Below are positions 6,984 through 16,534 of a stretch of DNA of 64,000 bases, one piece after another. Both the position numbers and the translations under genes were made by a program. The stretch comes from Sphingobacterium nematocida (GTDB lineage Bacteria; Bacteroidota; Bacteroidia; Sphingobacteriales; Sphingobacteriaceae): the NCBI RefSeq assembly GCF_900168125.1, contig NZ_FUZF01000021.1:1-64000 (forward strand), in the 5' to 3' direction. Positions within the stretch are counted from its first letter, which is position 1. Each line of letters starts with the position of its first letter. The notes under the pieces were generated by a model, which did not search any database, was not told the DNA's origin, and saw only the letters and a list, made by a program, of their open reading frames with translations.

Positions 6984-7301
6984 AGAAAGCAACTCCGCTC
7001 GTCTCCCCACTCTAGAGAGCTGTAATATATAATTCTAATAAACAATCAGAGTTACAGCTCGCCCAACGCATCGCGATAAAACGAAGCTAGGAGCTCGTCG
7101 AAGACAAGACGAACTTAGCTGCGTTAACCAAAATAGCTTATGCAAACGAAAAAATAAACGCTGTCGCGTTATCTCAGATACTTTCGTTATTATTTAATAG
7201 ACCCTAATTATAAACTAAAAGGTCTTTAAAATGTGAATGTCTATTACAAATTGCACAAAATATAATAGACACTAATTAACACTTTAAATTATAGACTAAA
7301 T
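6984..7301. other. Intergenic stretch, no gene seen
   Basis: This 318 bp stretch contains no convincing open frame. Just before the lipoprotein gene the words AATAGACCCTAATTA (about 7197) and AATAGACACTAATTA (about 7263) repeat at a 66 bp distance and might mark a regulatory site. Nothing else is recognisable. Confidence 0.3.
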
Positions 7302-7700
7302 ATGAGAACAATTACATGCCTACCCGCAATGCTTATTACTGCCTTGCTTTTATTCGGCTGCAAGAAGGAGAATGATTTACAGATCCAGCAGGGAACTTAC
7401 AAAGGTACCTTTACCGTAACTTACGAATCAGGTACTCACACAGGCGAGACGACAGTAGAATTGAAAGATGGAAGATACTCTTGTCTTGCAAACGTAAATA
7501 AAATCCCTGCAGGGGGCTCGGGAAAATATTCTTTCGATAAAAAGTCAATCACCTTTAATGATGAAAATGTCTGGACCACCGAATTTGACGGCGGTTTAAT
7601 ATTAAATAGACGCTACGACTACACATTTGACGGTAAGAACTTAAAAATAAACCGAACGAATAAGATAGGAACATATACATATGACCTTGAAATGCAATAG
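7302..7700 (+). CDS. Small outer-surface lipoprotein of unknown function
   Basis: A 132-residue protein with a lipoprotein signal peptide ending in LLFGC (C20), followed by a charged KKEN stretch. The rest is beta-rich with alternating residues (GTYKGTFTVTYESG, YDYTFDGKNLKINR), like the lipocalin-type or DUF-type small lipoproteins common in Bacteroidota. No catalytic motif is visible. It stands alone between the abi island and the SusCD locus and is followed by a strong hairpin. Confidence 0.75.
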   Translation: MRTITCLPAMLITALLLFGCKKENDLQIQQGTYKGTFTVTYESGTHTGETTVELKDGRYSCLANVNKIPAGGSGKYSFDKKSITFNDENVWTTEFDGGLILNRRYDYTFDGKNLKINRTNKIGTYTYDLEMQ

Positions 7701-7734
7701 GCTGATGTCAGAAAGATAATTCTGAAAATACCAT

Positions 7735-7764
7735 ACCCACGAGCGAGGAAGCTCGCTCGTGGGT
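7735..7764 (+). terminator. Strong GC-rich hairpin after the lipoprotein gene
   Basis: ACCCACGAGCGAG pairs perfectly with CTCGCTCGTGGGT around a 4 nt loop (GAAG). No long T-run follows, so it may act with the next hairpin or be related to the GAGCGAGG-rich dispersed repeat R2. Confidence 0.55.
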
Positions 7765-7800
7765 AATCATTATACGTACTCTGTCCGCACCTCTATCTAC

Positions 7801-7837
7801 AAAAAAGCCATCCCGAATTGACTTCGGGATGGCTTTT
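7801..7837. terminator. Bidirectional rho-independent terminator
   Basis: AGCCATCCCGAA pairs with TTCGGGATGGCT (5 nt loop), flanked by six A residues on the left and TTTT on the right. It can end transcription of the lipoprotein gene (+) and of the thioredoxin/SusCD operon (-). Confidence 0.85.
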
Positions 7838-7907
7838 CTATTTTTTATAGCGATGTGCTTTCGCTAGAACTTTTCGATTTTACTGCGTAGAACGCTTTTA
7901 ATTAGCA

Positions 7908-9047
7908 CTAAAGTAGCTCTGCTAGTTTCTTATCAAGTTGTTCTTGTCTTAAATTCATGGCGACAACCTTGCCGTTGGCATCCACCAAATAATTGGCTGG
8001 AATACCTCGTATGCCAAACTGCATCACGACAGGGCTTTTGAAAGCCTTCAAATCACCAATGTCTATCCACGGCAGGTTCTCTTCTTTGGAAGCTTTTTCC
8101 CAACGTGCACGCTCATGGTCCAATGTGAAAGAAAGGATTTCAAAACCTTTGTTCTTGAAACTTTCGTATGCCACTTTCATATGCGGTATTTCACCTCGAC
8201 ATGGACCGCACCATGATGCCCAAAACTCCACTAAGGTATACTTATTCTTTACCAAGACATCCTTTAACCGTACGGTATTGCCTGCTAAATCCTGTCCTTG
8301 AAAATCTACAATATCAGACCCCACTTTTATATCCACTCTCTTTGCATTGCGCCTCTTTGCTGACTCTATACGATATCTCAAGTAAGTGATTTCGGGTGCT
8401 GTACCCAATTCTTTTTCCAAGCCGTCCAACTCTGTGCTATACGGAATAGCAGGATCAGAATTGGCTATTGCCAACAATCGGACTATCGGATCTGTATGTT
8501 CTGTCCGAAGACCAGTATATAATTTATACTGGGTAGTATACATTTCCTTTTGAAGTGCGGAATGCTTTGCTCTGACCGCCTCGTCTTTATAAAGCTCCTG
8601 TGTTAGCGTCTTTTGATAATCGGTAAATGCTTCTTTTGCTGCACGGTAATCTAAATTATTTTTTAGCGATGCGAATAGCACGTTGTATTTGCCTCCATCA
8701 ATAACTAGACCATTGTCCATAGCATTTAAATCTATCTGCAGCTTACCTGGCTCTGCTATAAACTCTTGCTTATACACATAATCGCCATTGGGATTGTACA
8801 TGCCAAAGTAGGCATTTTGTGGATAGGCTAAATCGCCTGATACTTCGAATTTACCATTTTTAATAACCTGTTCAGCTAATAGGTGCGTACCTCCAATTGA
8901 GGTGTCTAACACAGCGATAGATAGGCGATGCCCCTCATACTTATCCCAATTTTTCCCTGAATAAGTGAAGGACTTTACTGCGGTCGTCTGTGCATAGCTC
9001 GTAAGCGTCAGGAGTACCGCAAGGATACATAATCCCAAAGATTTCAT
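7908..9047 (-). CDS. Secreted TlpA-type thioredoxin with DUF4369-like N-terminal domain
   Basis: A 379-residue protein from the ATG at 9047, which gives a clean signal peptide ending in TSYAQ; an upstream ATG at 9074 would add nine residues before it. The N-terminal about 120 residues resemble DUF4369. The C-terminal AhpC/TSA/TlpA domain carries the redox motif WCGPC (residues 279-283) in VEFWASWCGPCRGEIPHMK, and a cis-Pro-type region near GIRGIPANYLVD. Such proteins reduce or isomerise disulfides in the periplasm. It is the last gene of the SusC-SusD-thioredoxin operon and ends at the bidirectional terminator. Confidence 0.88.
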   Translation of the reverse strand: MKSLGLCILAVLLTLTSYAQTTAVKSFTYSGKNWDKYEGHRLSIAVLDTSIGGTHLLAEQVIKNGKFEVSGDLAYPQNAYFGMYNPNGDYVYKQEFIAEPGKLQIDLNAMDNGLVIDGGKYNVLFASLKNNLDYRAAKEAFTDYQKTLTQELYKDEAVRAKHSALQKEMYTTQYKLYTGLRTEHTDPIVRLLAIANSDPAIPYSTELDGLEKELGTAPEITYLRYRIESAKRRNAKRVDIKVGSDIVDFQGQDLAGNTVRLKDVLVKNKYTLVEFWASWCGPCRGEIPHMKVAYESFKNKGFEILSFTLDHERARWEKASKEENLPWIDIGDLKAFKSPVVMQFGIRGIPANYLVDANGKVVAMNLRQEQLDKKLAELL

Positions 9048-9113
9048 TTGATGATTTTTTAATTTGGTATACATGGCGGATTAATAAATATATAAATTAA
9101 ACTTCAGCTAACT

Positions 9114-10667
9114 TTATTTAACAAATGGATTCCATAAACCCTCGGTAGGTGTAAGCCCCCAATGTGGATTATATTTTATTATTTCGTTAGTTATAGGAAG
9201 CGTGAACGAATGTTTATTAAGCGTTACACTAAACACCTTTGGACCAATTGTATGGGTAAGGGTCGTTTGAGACCAAGGTTTACCTGTATCATGGAAATAG
9301 CGTTTAATATCCACTGTTCTATGGAAAGAGTTGTAAGGCATCTCGCGTCTGCGTTCCTGAATGATTTCGTTTAATAATTGATCCTGATTAAGCCCTGCTC
9401 CTCCTGGAAGATCGGTGATAGTAATGGGATCTGTGCTCGCTTTTACATACCTGTATTTTCTGAGTGTATTTAAGTCATTAAGTGCCTCAGACAAGTTGTT
9501 TAATCGCGCATTGGCCTCTGCGCGCATCAGCAACACTTCGGGATAGGTAATACCATGGCTACGTGTTAATTTATTTGCACGATAATACATTAATTGAATA
9601 CCGTCATTGAAGCCTCCGGCGAATGTGGCTCCTACGCCCTTTAACATAAATAGCTTATAACGCAAATCTTTATTCTTGTCGAACAATGCGATGTAGCTGT
9701 CAGAAGGGTAAATACCGGACGACGAAGCCGCGCGTCTCCAAAAAAGATTCTCCCGCCCTCTTGCTTCTGAAAAGGGCTCTGCGGTATTCAGTACGCCTCC
9801 AGGGGCATATTCGATGGAAAGCGAAACGGCATGATCTGTACCATCGGTAGGTGGATTTCCTACGACTCTGTATCTAAAATCGTTGAAGTTGTATAACAGT
9901 TTATTCGGGTCGCTTCCTGCAGCTGTCCAAGAATCGTTTGCTTCTTTGAGCATATTCGTCCAATCTCTTTTATACATGAAAAATTGTGCTCTCATGGCGT
10001 GCAAGGCTGCCTTATTAGCCCAGATGGGATTACCCACCAACGTTGGCATACTTTGCATATCTGCATCTAGGTCTTCCCATATTTTGGCAAACAGTTCTTC
10101 TGTATTACTCAATTGAGGATTTGGGGCCGTAGGCGAAGAATCGGTGCGGTAAGGCATCACTTTTACGGTGTTGTCTCCGGCTGGGTCCCACATCGGGCCA
10201 TTTACAACTGCTGCCACTAAATAGTTGTAGGCACGTGCAGCCCTAGTTTGCGCAACAATGGACTTAGCATCGGCGCTTTGATCTCCAAGATTTGTTATAC
10301 CATCAACGATGGTGTTGTAAATGTTGATTGTCCTGTAATTCCAATTCCAGAAATAATAATAGTAAGCATTAAAATCAATCATCGGCTCAAAGAAAGTATA
10401 GCCCGCATACCTGTCTGTACTAGGGCTGGCGCTGAATGACATCTCTTGCGTCGTACTCATTCTAAAATTATCGCCCCGGTATCCATAAGAGCTTCCAATG
10501 TTATTATCCAAATAGAACCAATCGAAAACATTGCCATGATTCATCAGTGTGCCGAGTTGTTGAGCCTCCGTTGGAATCAATTTACCCGAAGGTTTTACAT
10601 CTAGAAATTCATTGCATGAGCTTAATGCCAATGCAAGTAATAACGTATATTTTATTTTTGATTTCAT
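9114..10667 (-). CDS. SusD/RagB-family surface nutrient-binding lipoprotein
   Basis: A 517-residue SusD-like protein. The ATG at 10667 yields MKSKIKYTLLLALALSSC, a lipoprotein signal with the acylated Cys in LSSC; an ATG at 10676 adds three residues. The typical N-terminal NEFLDVKPSGKLIPT, the TPR-like helices (TRAARAYNYLVAA) and the C-terminal ITYPEVLLMRAEANARLN with RRREMPYNSFHRTVDIKRY are all present. It binds ligand at the cell surface and pairs with the SusC gene 16 bp upstream. The substrate cannot be deduced from the sequence. Confidence 0.93.
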   Translation of the reverse strand: MKSKIKYTLLLALALSSCNEFLDVKPSGKLIPTEAQQLGTLMNHGNVFDWFYLDNNIGSSYGYRGDNFRMSTTQEMSFSASPSTDRYAGYTFFEPMIDFNAYYYYFWNWNYRTINIYNTIVDGITNLGDQSADAKSIVAQTRAARAYNYLVAAVVNGPMWDPAGDNTVKVMPYRTDSSPTAPNPQLSNTEELFAKIWEDLDADMQSMPTLVGNPIWANKAALHAMRAQFFMYKRDWTNMLKEANDSWTAAGSDPNKLLYNFNDFRYRVVGNPPTDGTDHAVSLSIEYAPGGVLNTAEPFSEARGRENLFWRRAASSSGIYPSDSYIALFDKNKDLRYKLFMLKGVGATFAGGFNDGIQLMYYRANKLTRSHGITYPEVLLMRAEANARLNNLSEALNDLNTLRKYRYVKASTDPITITDLPGGAGLNQDQLLNEIIQERRREMPYNSFHRTVDIKRYFHDTGKPWSQTTLTHTIGPKVFSVTLNKHSFTLPITNEIIKYNPHWGLTPTEGLWNPFVK

Positions 10668-10692
10668 AGTAATCATATTTAATTTAACTAAA

Positions 10693-13600
10693 TTAAAATG
10701 CTAATTGTAAGCCAAAAAACAAGTCTCTTGGTAGAGGTAGTGAAGAAAATGAATAGTCGACATTACCGTTGGTTCCGCCCGTGTAGTTGACCATTGTTTC
10801 AGGGTCTATATCCATACCTTTAGCTCTCAACGTAATAAGGTTACGGCCTTGTGCGTATATTTTTGCACTGCCTAAGCCTAGCTTTTTAACCCACTTAGCA
10901 TCAAAGTTATAAGCTAAGGTAATGTCGCGTAATCTTGCAAAGTTGGCTTTGTTGATATTGATATCAATAAATGGAGAATACCACCAATCCGAGTTGGTTG
11001 TCGTCAATGCTGGTACTTTTGCCCATTCTTCGTCTCCTGGTTTTTTCCATCGTTCGCCCACATGCTTATTTTGTATATTTCTACTATGGAATGCATCTCT
11101 AAGGTAATAGTGCCCTAGCTTGGTGATGATCATGAAGGAAAGATCCAAATTTTTATAAGAGAAATTGTTGCTAAATGATAGATCATATAATGGAGTGGTA
11201 GAGCCTACAAAATAGGCATCCTGTGCCAAAGCTTGTGAAGATAGCACTGCTTCCCCCTTGGCATTATAAACCATGGCGGCACCTACATTATTTAGTGGAG
11301 CAAAACGTAATCCCCACAACCCATTGACGGGATAACCCTCTACGTTTGCACCCGAGCTACGCAAGTAGCTCCCCACTGTTGCCAACGTGACATTATATTC
11401 TTTTATCACATTCTTGTTGTAGGAAAAACTTGATGAAACGCGCCATTTGAAATCTTTGTTGTCAATGATCTTGGATGAAGCTGTTACCTCAATACCCGAA
11501 TTGTTGATTTTACCCACGTTTTGCATTAATGACATGTAACCAATGGTTTGATCTACGGCCTCATTGGCAAGGACATCAGAACTTTTCTTGGTATAATAAT
11601 CTACTGTCAAATCCACCCAATTATTGAATAAGGACATGTCTACACCAACATCAGCAGTATTCGTTTTCTCCCAACGCAGTTGATCATTGGGTGGAGAAGA
11701 TATGGTCGCACCCATGTTTTGAGCTGTAGCATTGAAAAGTGCATTTGATAGAATTAGGTAAGGGCCCTGTGTCAAGCTGATATTACCATTTACGCCATAG
11801 GAACCGCGTACATGAAGTTTGTTTATGAAGTCAACATTGTAAAACTTTTCATTCGATACCTTCCATGTACCACCCAATGACCATAAGGGTCTATATCGGT
11901 ATTTCGGGTCGGTACCGAAAAAATTAGTTTGGTCTAGACGGATACTACCTGATAAGATGTAACGGTTGTCATACTCATAAGAGCTATTTCCATACCAGGA
12001 AACAAATCTATTATCACTTAATCCATATTCGCCCGTGTTAAAGGTGATTCTTCTACCAAATAGCATATCATTGCTATATACAGAAGAATTATAGTCCAGG
12101 ATGTTTATCGGAGTGAATGCACCCGCCTGCTCATTATATCCAGCTCGTGTTGCAAGTACTATTTTATCAATGTATGTTTTACGGATCTCGGTTCCAGCAA
12201 TAGCTGACACGATATGCTTCATGCCATTGAAGCTTTTGTTGAAATTAATCTGTCCCCTAATAGTCCAATTTCCGTTGTTGTTACGATTTTCATCAATAAT
12301 AGATCCATCAGGTAGGTAATGTTTGGCAGGGTTGCTCAAGGACTTGGAGTCATTGTATGCTTCTCTTACTGCAAAGGCATTTTTATCGCGTACCTGCTGA
12401 TATTTATACGAGCCACGCTGCCAGTTACCACCAAATTCAAAATTGAGGCCATCAATTATATTAGCACGTACAAAACCTGTAAGTCGTGTTTGAAAATTTT
12501 TGGTTGAAACCATTGAACGAGTAATATCGTTCATAAAATCGTAATCAACGGCTTTCATACCTTTATAATCGCCATAAATGGTTTGCTTGCGAATACTCTG
12601 TCCCCATAGGTTGGCTACGTCTCCGTTTTCGTCAAAGAGACTGGTATAAGGCGTAAAATAAGAACCTGTATGGAAATTAAATAACTGCTGGCTTCCTGTC
12701 GCATCTCCAGATTTAATCTCACGATCGGGATTGATGGTAGGAGATTCAAAACCCGCGTAAGAAAGATTTGCCGATATTCCTGCAGAGATGTACTTGTTAA
12801 ACTTCCAATCATCTTTAATGTCTATGGTAAAACGATTGCTATTTGCATCCTTAAAATTCTGACGAACGTCCATTAAGTTTACAGCAACGTTGTACGTATG
12901 CTTTTCCGTTCCGCCACTAACCATTAGGTTATGTTGTTGACTGAATCCCATGCGATAAAGATGTTTATGTACTTCAGACAGGTAGTCGTTGTTACGTAGC
13001 TTATTGATTTCTTCATCTGCAACGGCTTGTGTAATATCTCCTTGATAAGCTTGCCTAAGCAGGTAGGGTACGCGTGATATTATTCCTGTTCCGGTGTTAA
13101 TATTATAGGCCGCGGGGTTCAGATTAAAGAGATCGATTTCAGCATCGATATAATCACTGGTGCTCGCTTTATTTAGGTTACGAAGACTCGGAGTAGGTGC
13201 GAATCCCGTAATACCTCTATACGAAAATTTGGCCTCACCTTGACGACCTTTTTTTGTCGTAATTACGATTACCCCATTTGCAGCACGGGCTCCATAAATG
13301 GAAGCTGCTACAGCATCTTTCAATACGGTAACACTCTCCACGTTGGCTGCGTTGATGTCTTTAAATAGACCATCATCATAGCGATAGAAGTCATCGGTTA
13401 CACTGGGTTCAACGGGATAGCCATCAATCACAATTAGTGGTTTCTTTGATGCGTTAAGTGTAGATATACCCCTAATAACAACCTGATTGTTCTGATCGAC
13501 AGTGAGCCCCGCTAATTTACCTTCCAGCATGGTTACCAAATTAGGCTGCAATTTGTCTTCTAAATCTTTACTCGTTATTATGGAATAAGCACCGGTTACT

Positions 13601-14313
13601 CGCTCTTTAGATATGCTCTGGTAACCTGTGTTGACAACGACTTCACTTACGGCAACATTTACTGGCTTTAATACGAGGTTTTGAAGATCTGCAGAAGCGT
13701 TAATTTCCAGATTCTGATACCCTACATAAGTGACGATGAGTTTTTCTTTCGGATCGACGTTCGTTAATCGAAAGTATCCTCTCTCATCTGTTGCTGTGTA
13801 TACCGCTGTACCTTTGACCCGTACTGTTGCTTTTAACAGCGGCTTGCCATTTGGGTCTCGTACGTATCCTGAAATGGGCTGCTGCACATCGACTATGCCG
13901 TTTACGGTTTCGTAAGGACTCTTGTTTTGCAATGGCACCAACGAAACAACTTTCCCATTTACAACATAATCAAACGGTTGATCCTTTAAGATTTTTTCTA
14001 ACGCTTCCAAAACTTCCTCATTTTTGATCTGAGCAGTTATTGGCTTGCTTTTATTTAAATACGCTGAATTATAAATAAATGAGTACCCGCTCTGTTTTCT
14101 AAGTTCCTTAAAAACCTCTTCCAGAGCTCCCTTTTTCACATTTATATTCACCTTCTGCCCGAAAGTGCTAGCTGAAAGCTGTAAACTAGCTCCCAATAAT
14201 AGATAACTTAAAACACGCATTTCAAGGGAAAAATTGATAGTAGTCCGTGTTTTTTTCCAAAAAGAGGGCAAAGAAATCCCCTTTAACCTTTTTGTATAAA
14301 ACTGATTATTCAT
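10693..14313 (-). CDS. SusC/RagA-family TonB-dependent transporter with STN signalling domain
   Basis: A 1206-residue outer-membrane transporter. After a long N-terminal signal region (ending near SASTFGQ) comes an STN/secretin domain (about residues 54-118, VNINVKKGALEEVFKELRKQ). A carboxypeptidase-D-like beta domain follows (about 147-215, ISGYVRDPNGKPLLKATVRV), then the plug (about 225-350, with VVVNTGYQSISKERVTGAYS and VLKDAVAASIYGARAANGV) and the 22-strand barrel to the C-terminal F. The STN domain implies signalling to the FecR/sigma pair encoded just upstream. Confidence 0.95.
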   Translation of the reverse strand: MNNQFYTKRLKGISLPSFWKKTRTTINFSLEMRVLSYLLLGASLQLSASTFGQKVNINVKKGALEEVFKELRKQSGYSFIYNSAYLNKSKPITAQIKNEEVLEALEKILKDQPFDYVVNGKVVSLVPLQNKSPYETVNGIVDVQQPISGYVRDPNGKPLLKATVRVKGTAVYTATDERGYFRLTNVDPKEKLIVTYVGYQNLEINASADLQNLVLKPVNVAVSEVVVNTGYQSISKERVTGAYSIITSKDLEDKLQPNLVTMLEGKLAGLTVDQNNQVVIRGISTLNASKKPLIVIDGYPVEPSVTDDFYRYDDGLFKDINAANVESVTVLKDAVAASIYGARAANGVIVITTKKGRQGEAKFSYRGITGFAPTPSLRNLNKASTSDYIDAEIDLFNLNPAAYNINTGTGIISRVPYLLRQAYQGDITQAVADEEINKLRNNDYLSEVHKHLYRMGFSQQHNLMVSGGTEKHTYNVAVNLMDVRQNFKDANSNRFTIDIKDDWKFNKYISAGISANLSYAGFESPTINPDREIKSGDATGSQQLFNFHTGSYFTPYTSLFDENGDVANLWGQSIRKQTIYGDYKGMKAVDYDFMNDITRSMVSTKNFQTRLTGFVRANIIDGLNFEFGGNWQRGSYKYQQVRDKNAFAVREAYNDSKSLSNPAKHYLPDGSIIDENRNNNGNWTIRGQINFNKSFNGMKHIVSAIAGTEIRKTYIDKIVLATRAGYNEQAGAFTPINILDYNSSVYSNDMLFGRRITFNTGEYGLSDNRFVSWYGNSSYEYDNRYILSGSIRLDQTNFFGTDPKYRYRPLWSLGGTWKVSNEKFYNVDFINKLHVRGSYGVNGNISLTQGPYLILSNALFNATAQNMGATISSPPNDQLRWEKTNTADVGVDMSLFNNWVDLTVDYYTKKSSDVLANEAVDQTIGYMSLMQNVGKINNSGIEVTASSKIIDNKDFKWRVSSSFSYNKNVIKEYNVTLATVGSYLRSSGANVEGYPVNGLWGLRFAPLNNVGAAMVYNAKGEAVLSSQALAQDAYFVGSTTPLYDLSFSNNFSYKNLDLSFMIITKLGHYYLRDAFHSRNIQNKHVGERWKKPGDEEWAKVPALTTTNSDWWYSPFIDININKANFARLRDITLAYNFDAKWVKKLGLGSAKIYAQGRNLITLRAKGMDIDPETMVNYTGGTNGNVDYSFSSLPLPRDLFFGLQLAF

Positions 14314-14375
14314 ACATTTGAATGTTAGGTTATTAAAATTCTGTCAGTTATAGTTTTTTTTAGCCTTATTCTTAG

Positions 14376-14399
14376 GCAGAGGTGGTAGGATACCTCTGC
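14376..14399 (-). promoter_or_regulatory. Hairpin in the fecR-susC gap (attenuator-like)
   Basis: GCAGAGGT pairs with ACCTCTGC around an 8 nt loop. It lies between the fecR stop and the susC start, and could end fecR transcription or attenuate read-through. The T-run (TTTTT) follows on the plus-strand side, so terminator action in the operon direction is doubtful. Confidence 0.45.
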
Positions 14400-14479
14400 T
14401 TTTTGGCTTTTATATGATAAAATTTATTTAATTCATCGGTCTCCTTTCATTTAGATTATTACTTTATTAGATTAGTTAG

Positions 14480-15589
14480 TTATTTATAGTTTTCGATTTG
14501 AATACGTGATCCATTTCGTGAAAATTTTATCCCCATGGTTGCTTCTAGGCCTTTTAACAACTCATCAATATTAACATTGGTCATCAACTCGCCATTAAGT
14601 TCGAAGCCCCTAGGTAATTTTTCGTGATCAAATTTCACATTGTAATTGCGCTCAATCATGCGGGCTACAGCTGGAAAATCTTGTCTGCTTAATCTAAGAA
14701 TTCCTTCTTTCCAGCCGATGTAATCTTGAACATTTACCTGAATCACACTTTCTCCACCACGACCCTGAACAAATTGTTGATTCGGCTTTAACTCGGAAAC
14801 ATTTTTCCCGTCACTAACTTCAACAGCACCTTCAACTAGAGTAGTTGCTTTTATTTCTTCGTTATTGTAATTACTGACATTGAATTTTGTTCCCAAAACT
14901 TTGATCTTCTGAAAGCCCGCATCCACTATAAAGGACACGGAACGATCTTTAATTTTTTGCTTTGCTACTTCAAAATAGGCTTCTCCTTCTAATTCAACAT
15001 GTCTACTCTTATCGCCAAATGCCACAGGGTATGTCAAAGTGGTTTCTGAATTTAACCATACTAAGGACCCATCTGGTAGCTGGAAATTTAATTTACCACC
15101 TCGTGGTGTCTTTAATGTTATATACTGCTCTGTCAAATTTGTTCTTTTGACAGCCGCATCATCCAGCACGGTATTGAATCCTTCACTATTTAAAATGATT
15201 TCTTCACCATTGGGTAATATCGCTATGGCTTCGTTTGTTATTTTGGGCACATCGATTTCTTGATGAACAAGTTGCTGATCGTCTACTGACCTAACACCGG
15301 AAGATTGCTGAAACGCCCAATAGCTGAAACCAAGTACCAAACCAACGGCAGCAATAGAAGCAGCCCAGCGCCAGATCTTGTGCACCGGAGTTTTCTTTTG
15401 TTCAAATACTTGCTGCAGGTCAAACGCCTTCATTTTGGATTGAGCGATCGTGTCGTCGTAACTCTCCAGTGATTTGGCCCTCAAATAATCGTTGTATGCT
15501 TGATAAAGTGCTGTCTTTTGATCTGCACTAATATTTTGATCAGCTAGTTTTGAAAGTAAATCTTGTAGTTCCTGTTTGTTCATAATCAT
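14480..15589 (-). CDS. FecR-family anti-sigma factor
   Basis: A 369-residue FecR-type protein. A cytoplasmic N-terminal part (QELQDLLSKLADQNISADQK) is followed by one membrane helix (IWRWAASIAAVGLVLGFSYW, about residues 76-95), the periplasmic FecR domain (TPRGGKLNFQLPDGSLVWLN) and a C-terminal DUF4974 region (LLKGLEATMGIKFSRNG). The frame extends to a TTG at 15604, but ATGs at 15589 and 15583 are better starts. It would hold the sigma factor inactive until the STN domain of the SusC signals substrate. Confidence 0.92.
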   Translation of the reverse strand: MIMNKQELQDLLSKLADQNISADQKTALYQAYNDYLRAKSLESYDDTIAQSKMKAFDLQQVFEQKKTPVHKIWRWAASIAAVGLVLGFSYWAFQQSSGVRSVDDQQLVHQEIDVPKITNEAIAILPNGEEIILNSEGFNTVLDDAAVKRTNLTEQYITLKTPRGGKLNFQLPDGSLVWLNSETTLTYPVAFGDKSRHVELEGEAYFEVAKQKIKDRSVSFIVDAGFQKIKVLGTKFNVSNYNNEEIKATTLVEGAVEVSDGKNVSELKPNQQFVQGRGGESVIQVNVQDYIGWKEGILRLSRQDFPAVARMIERNYNVKFDHEKLPRGFELNGELMTNVNIDELLKGLEATMGIKFSRNGSRIQIENYK

Positions 15590-15654
15590 GGATATATCAT
15601 CCAACTATACTAATGACAGCATAGCCTGAGGATTGTCTAAGAAAAAAATAAAAA

Positions 15655-16194
15655 TTAAGAGAAAAAAAACAACAAGGCGTATTTGAGATTACTTTTTAGG
15701 TTTAATAAGGCGTTATAAATCTGCTGCCTGACAGTTTTTTTCTTGATCTGAAGTAGATCACTAATCTCCTGATGTGAAAGTTGTTCGTCCCTACTTAAAG
15801 TGAAAATACGTCTCATTTTTTCAGGCAGTTGTGCAATCTTTGCTTCTATAATTTGGGTAAGTTCTTTCGTAACGAGATAGTCTTCTACACTATTATTTGA
15901 ATCGTTATTTTGCCAAACTACATACGATTCAAATTTACTTTCGACTTCCTGATGTGCAATTTCGTTTAGATTGAAACGCCTAACCATAGAATGCAAGTAA
16001 GCACTGAAATTTGAGGTAACCTGAATATTAGCGCGCTTCTCCCATAATTTTATAAATATCTCTTGCATGACATCTTGAGCCTTGTCATAGTCTTGATGAA
16101 ATAAGTAAGCGTGTTTGAATACGACTTCCTTATGCCTCTCATAAAGAACGGCAAATGCTTCTTGGTCATTGCTTTTGGACAATCCAAGTAGCAT
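15655..16194 (-). CDS. ECF-type RNA polymerase sigma factor (FecI-like)
   Basis: Region 2 is seen in DKAQDVMQEIFIKLWEKRAN, and region 4 in SHQEISDLLQIKKKTVRQQI with NALLNLKSNL. It is the partner of the FecR gene downstream. The frame can be opened further to a TTG at 16248, but that TTG lies inside a perfect TATATTTG promoter box (16246-16253). I therefore prefer the ATG at 16194 (MLLGLSKSNDQEAF, 179 residues). It should drive the SusC/SusD/thioredoxin genes. Confidence 0.88.
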   Translation of the reverse strand: MLLGLSKSNDQEAFAVLYERHKEVVFKHAYLFHQDYDKAQDVMQEIFIKLWEKRANIQVTSNFSAYLHSMVRRFNLNEIAHQEVESKFESYVVWQNNDSNNSVEDYLVTKELTQIIEAKIAQLPEKMRRIFTLSRDEQLSHQEISDLLQIKKKTVRQQIYNALLNLKSNLKYALLFFFS

Positions 16195-16245
16195 AATATC
16201 TGTATATTCACTATATCCCTTCACACGGTGGTTAGTTGCGTAATT

Positions 16246-16253
16246 CAAATATA
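16246..16253 (-). promoter_or_regulatory. -7 promoter element of the sigma factor gene
   Basis: TATATTTG on the minus strand, matching TAnnTTTG. Transcription would begin near 16240, so translation must start downstream, at the ATG at 16194. Confidence 0.55.
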
Positions 16254-16417
16254 GACATGTTGTATCTCTTTTCCAAAATAATAATCTACTAATTTAGTAG
16301 TCTACACTTAACTATCAATGGAATCTTTCTGTCAAAGTCGATTGTATCGAATAAATTAACGAGAGAAAGCACACCTACTGACTAGGCGAAACTTGATAGG
16401 ATAAAAACGTTTAACAC

Positions 16418-16504
16418 CAGATAATTCAAAATTTTATTTAAGATATCCCAAAGTTTAATATCAGATATTTCAAAGTTTAACATCAGATATTCCAAAGTTA
16501 ATCG
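16418..16504 (+). repeat. Four tandem 21-23 bp repeats upstream of the ATPase gene
   Basis: Units start at 16418, 16441, 16462 and 16484. The last three follow (C)AGATATyyCAAAGTTTAAyAT closely; the first is diverged. They end 2 bp before the TATATTTG box and cover the -33 area, as a multi-site operator would. Confidence 0.75.
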
Positions 16505-16505
16505 T

Positions 16506-16513
16506 TATATTTG
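16506..16513 (+). promoter_or_regulatory. -7 promoter element of the ATPase gene
   Basis: TATATTTG directly after the tandem repeats. Predicted transcription start is near 16519, which would make an ATG at 16523 leaderless and favours the start at 16535. Confidence 0.6.
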
Positions 16514-16534
16514 ACTTAAACAATGGAGGTTAAC

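Noticed and set aside
16418..16504. Possible CRISPR array (regularly spaced repeats)
   Set aside because: The units are contiguous and similar along their whole length with no unique spacers, and no cas genes are nearby; tandem operator repeats fit better.
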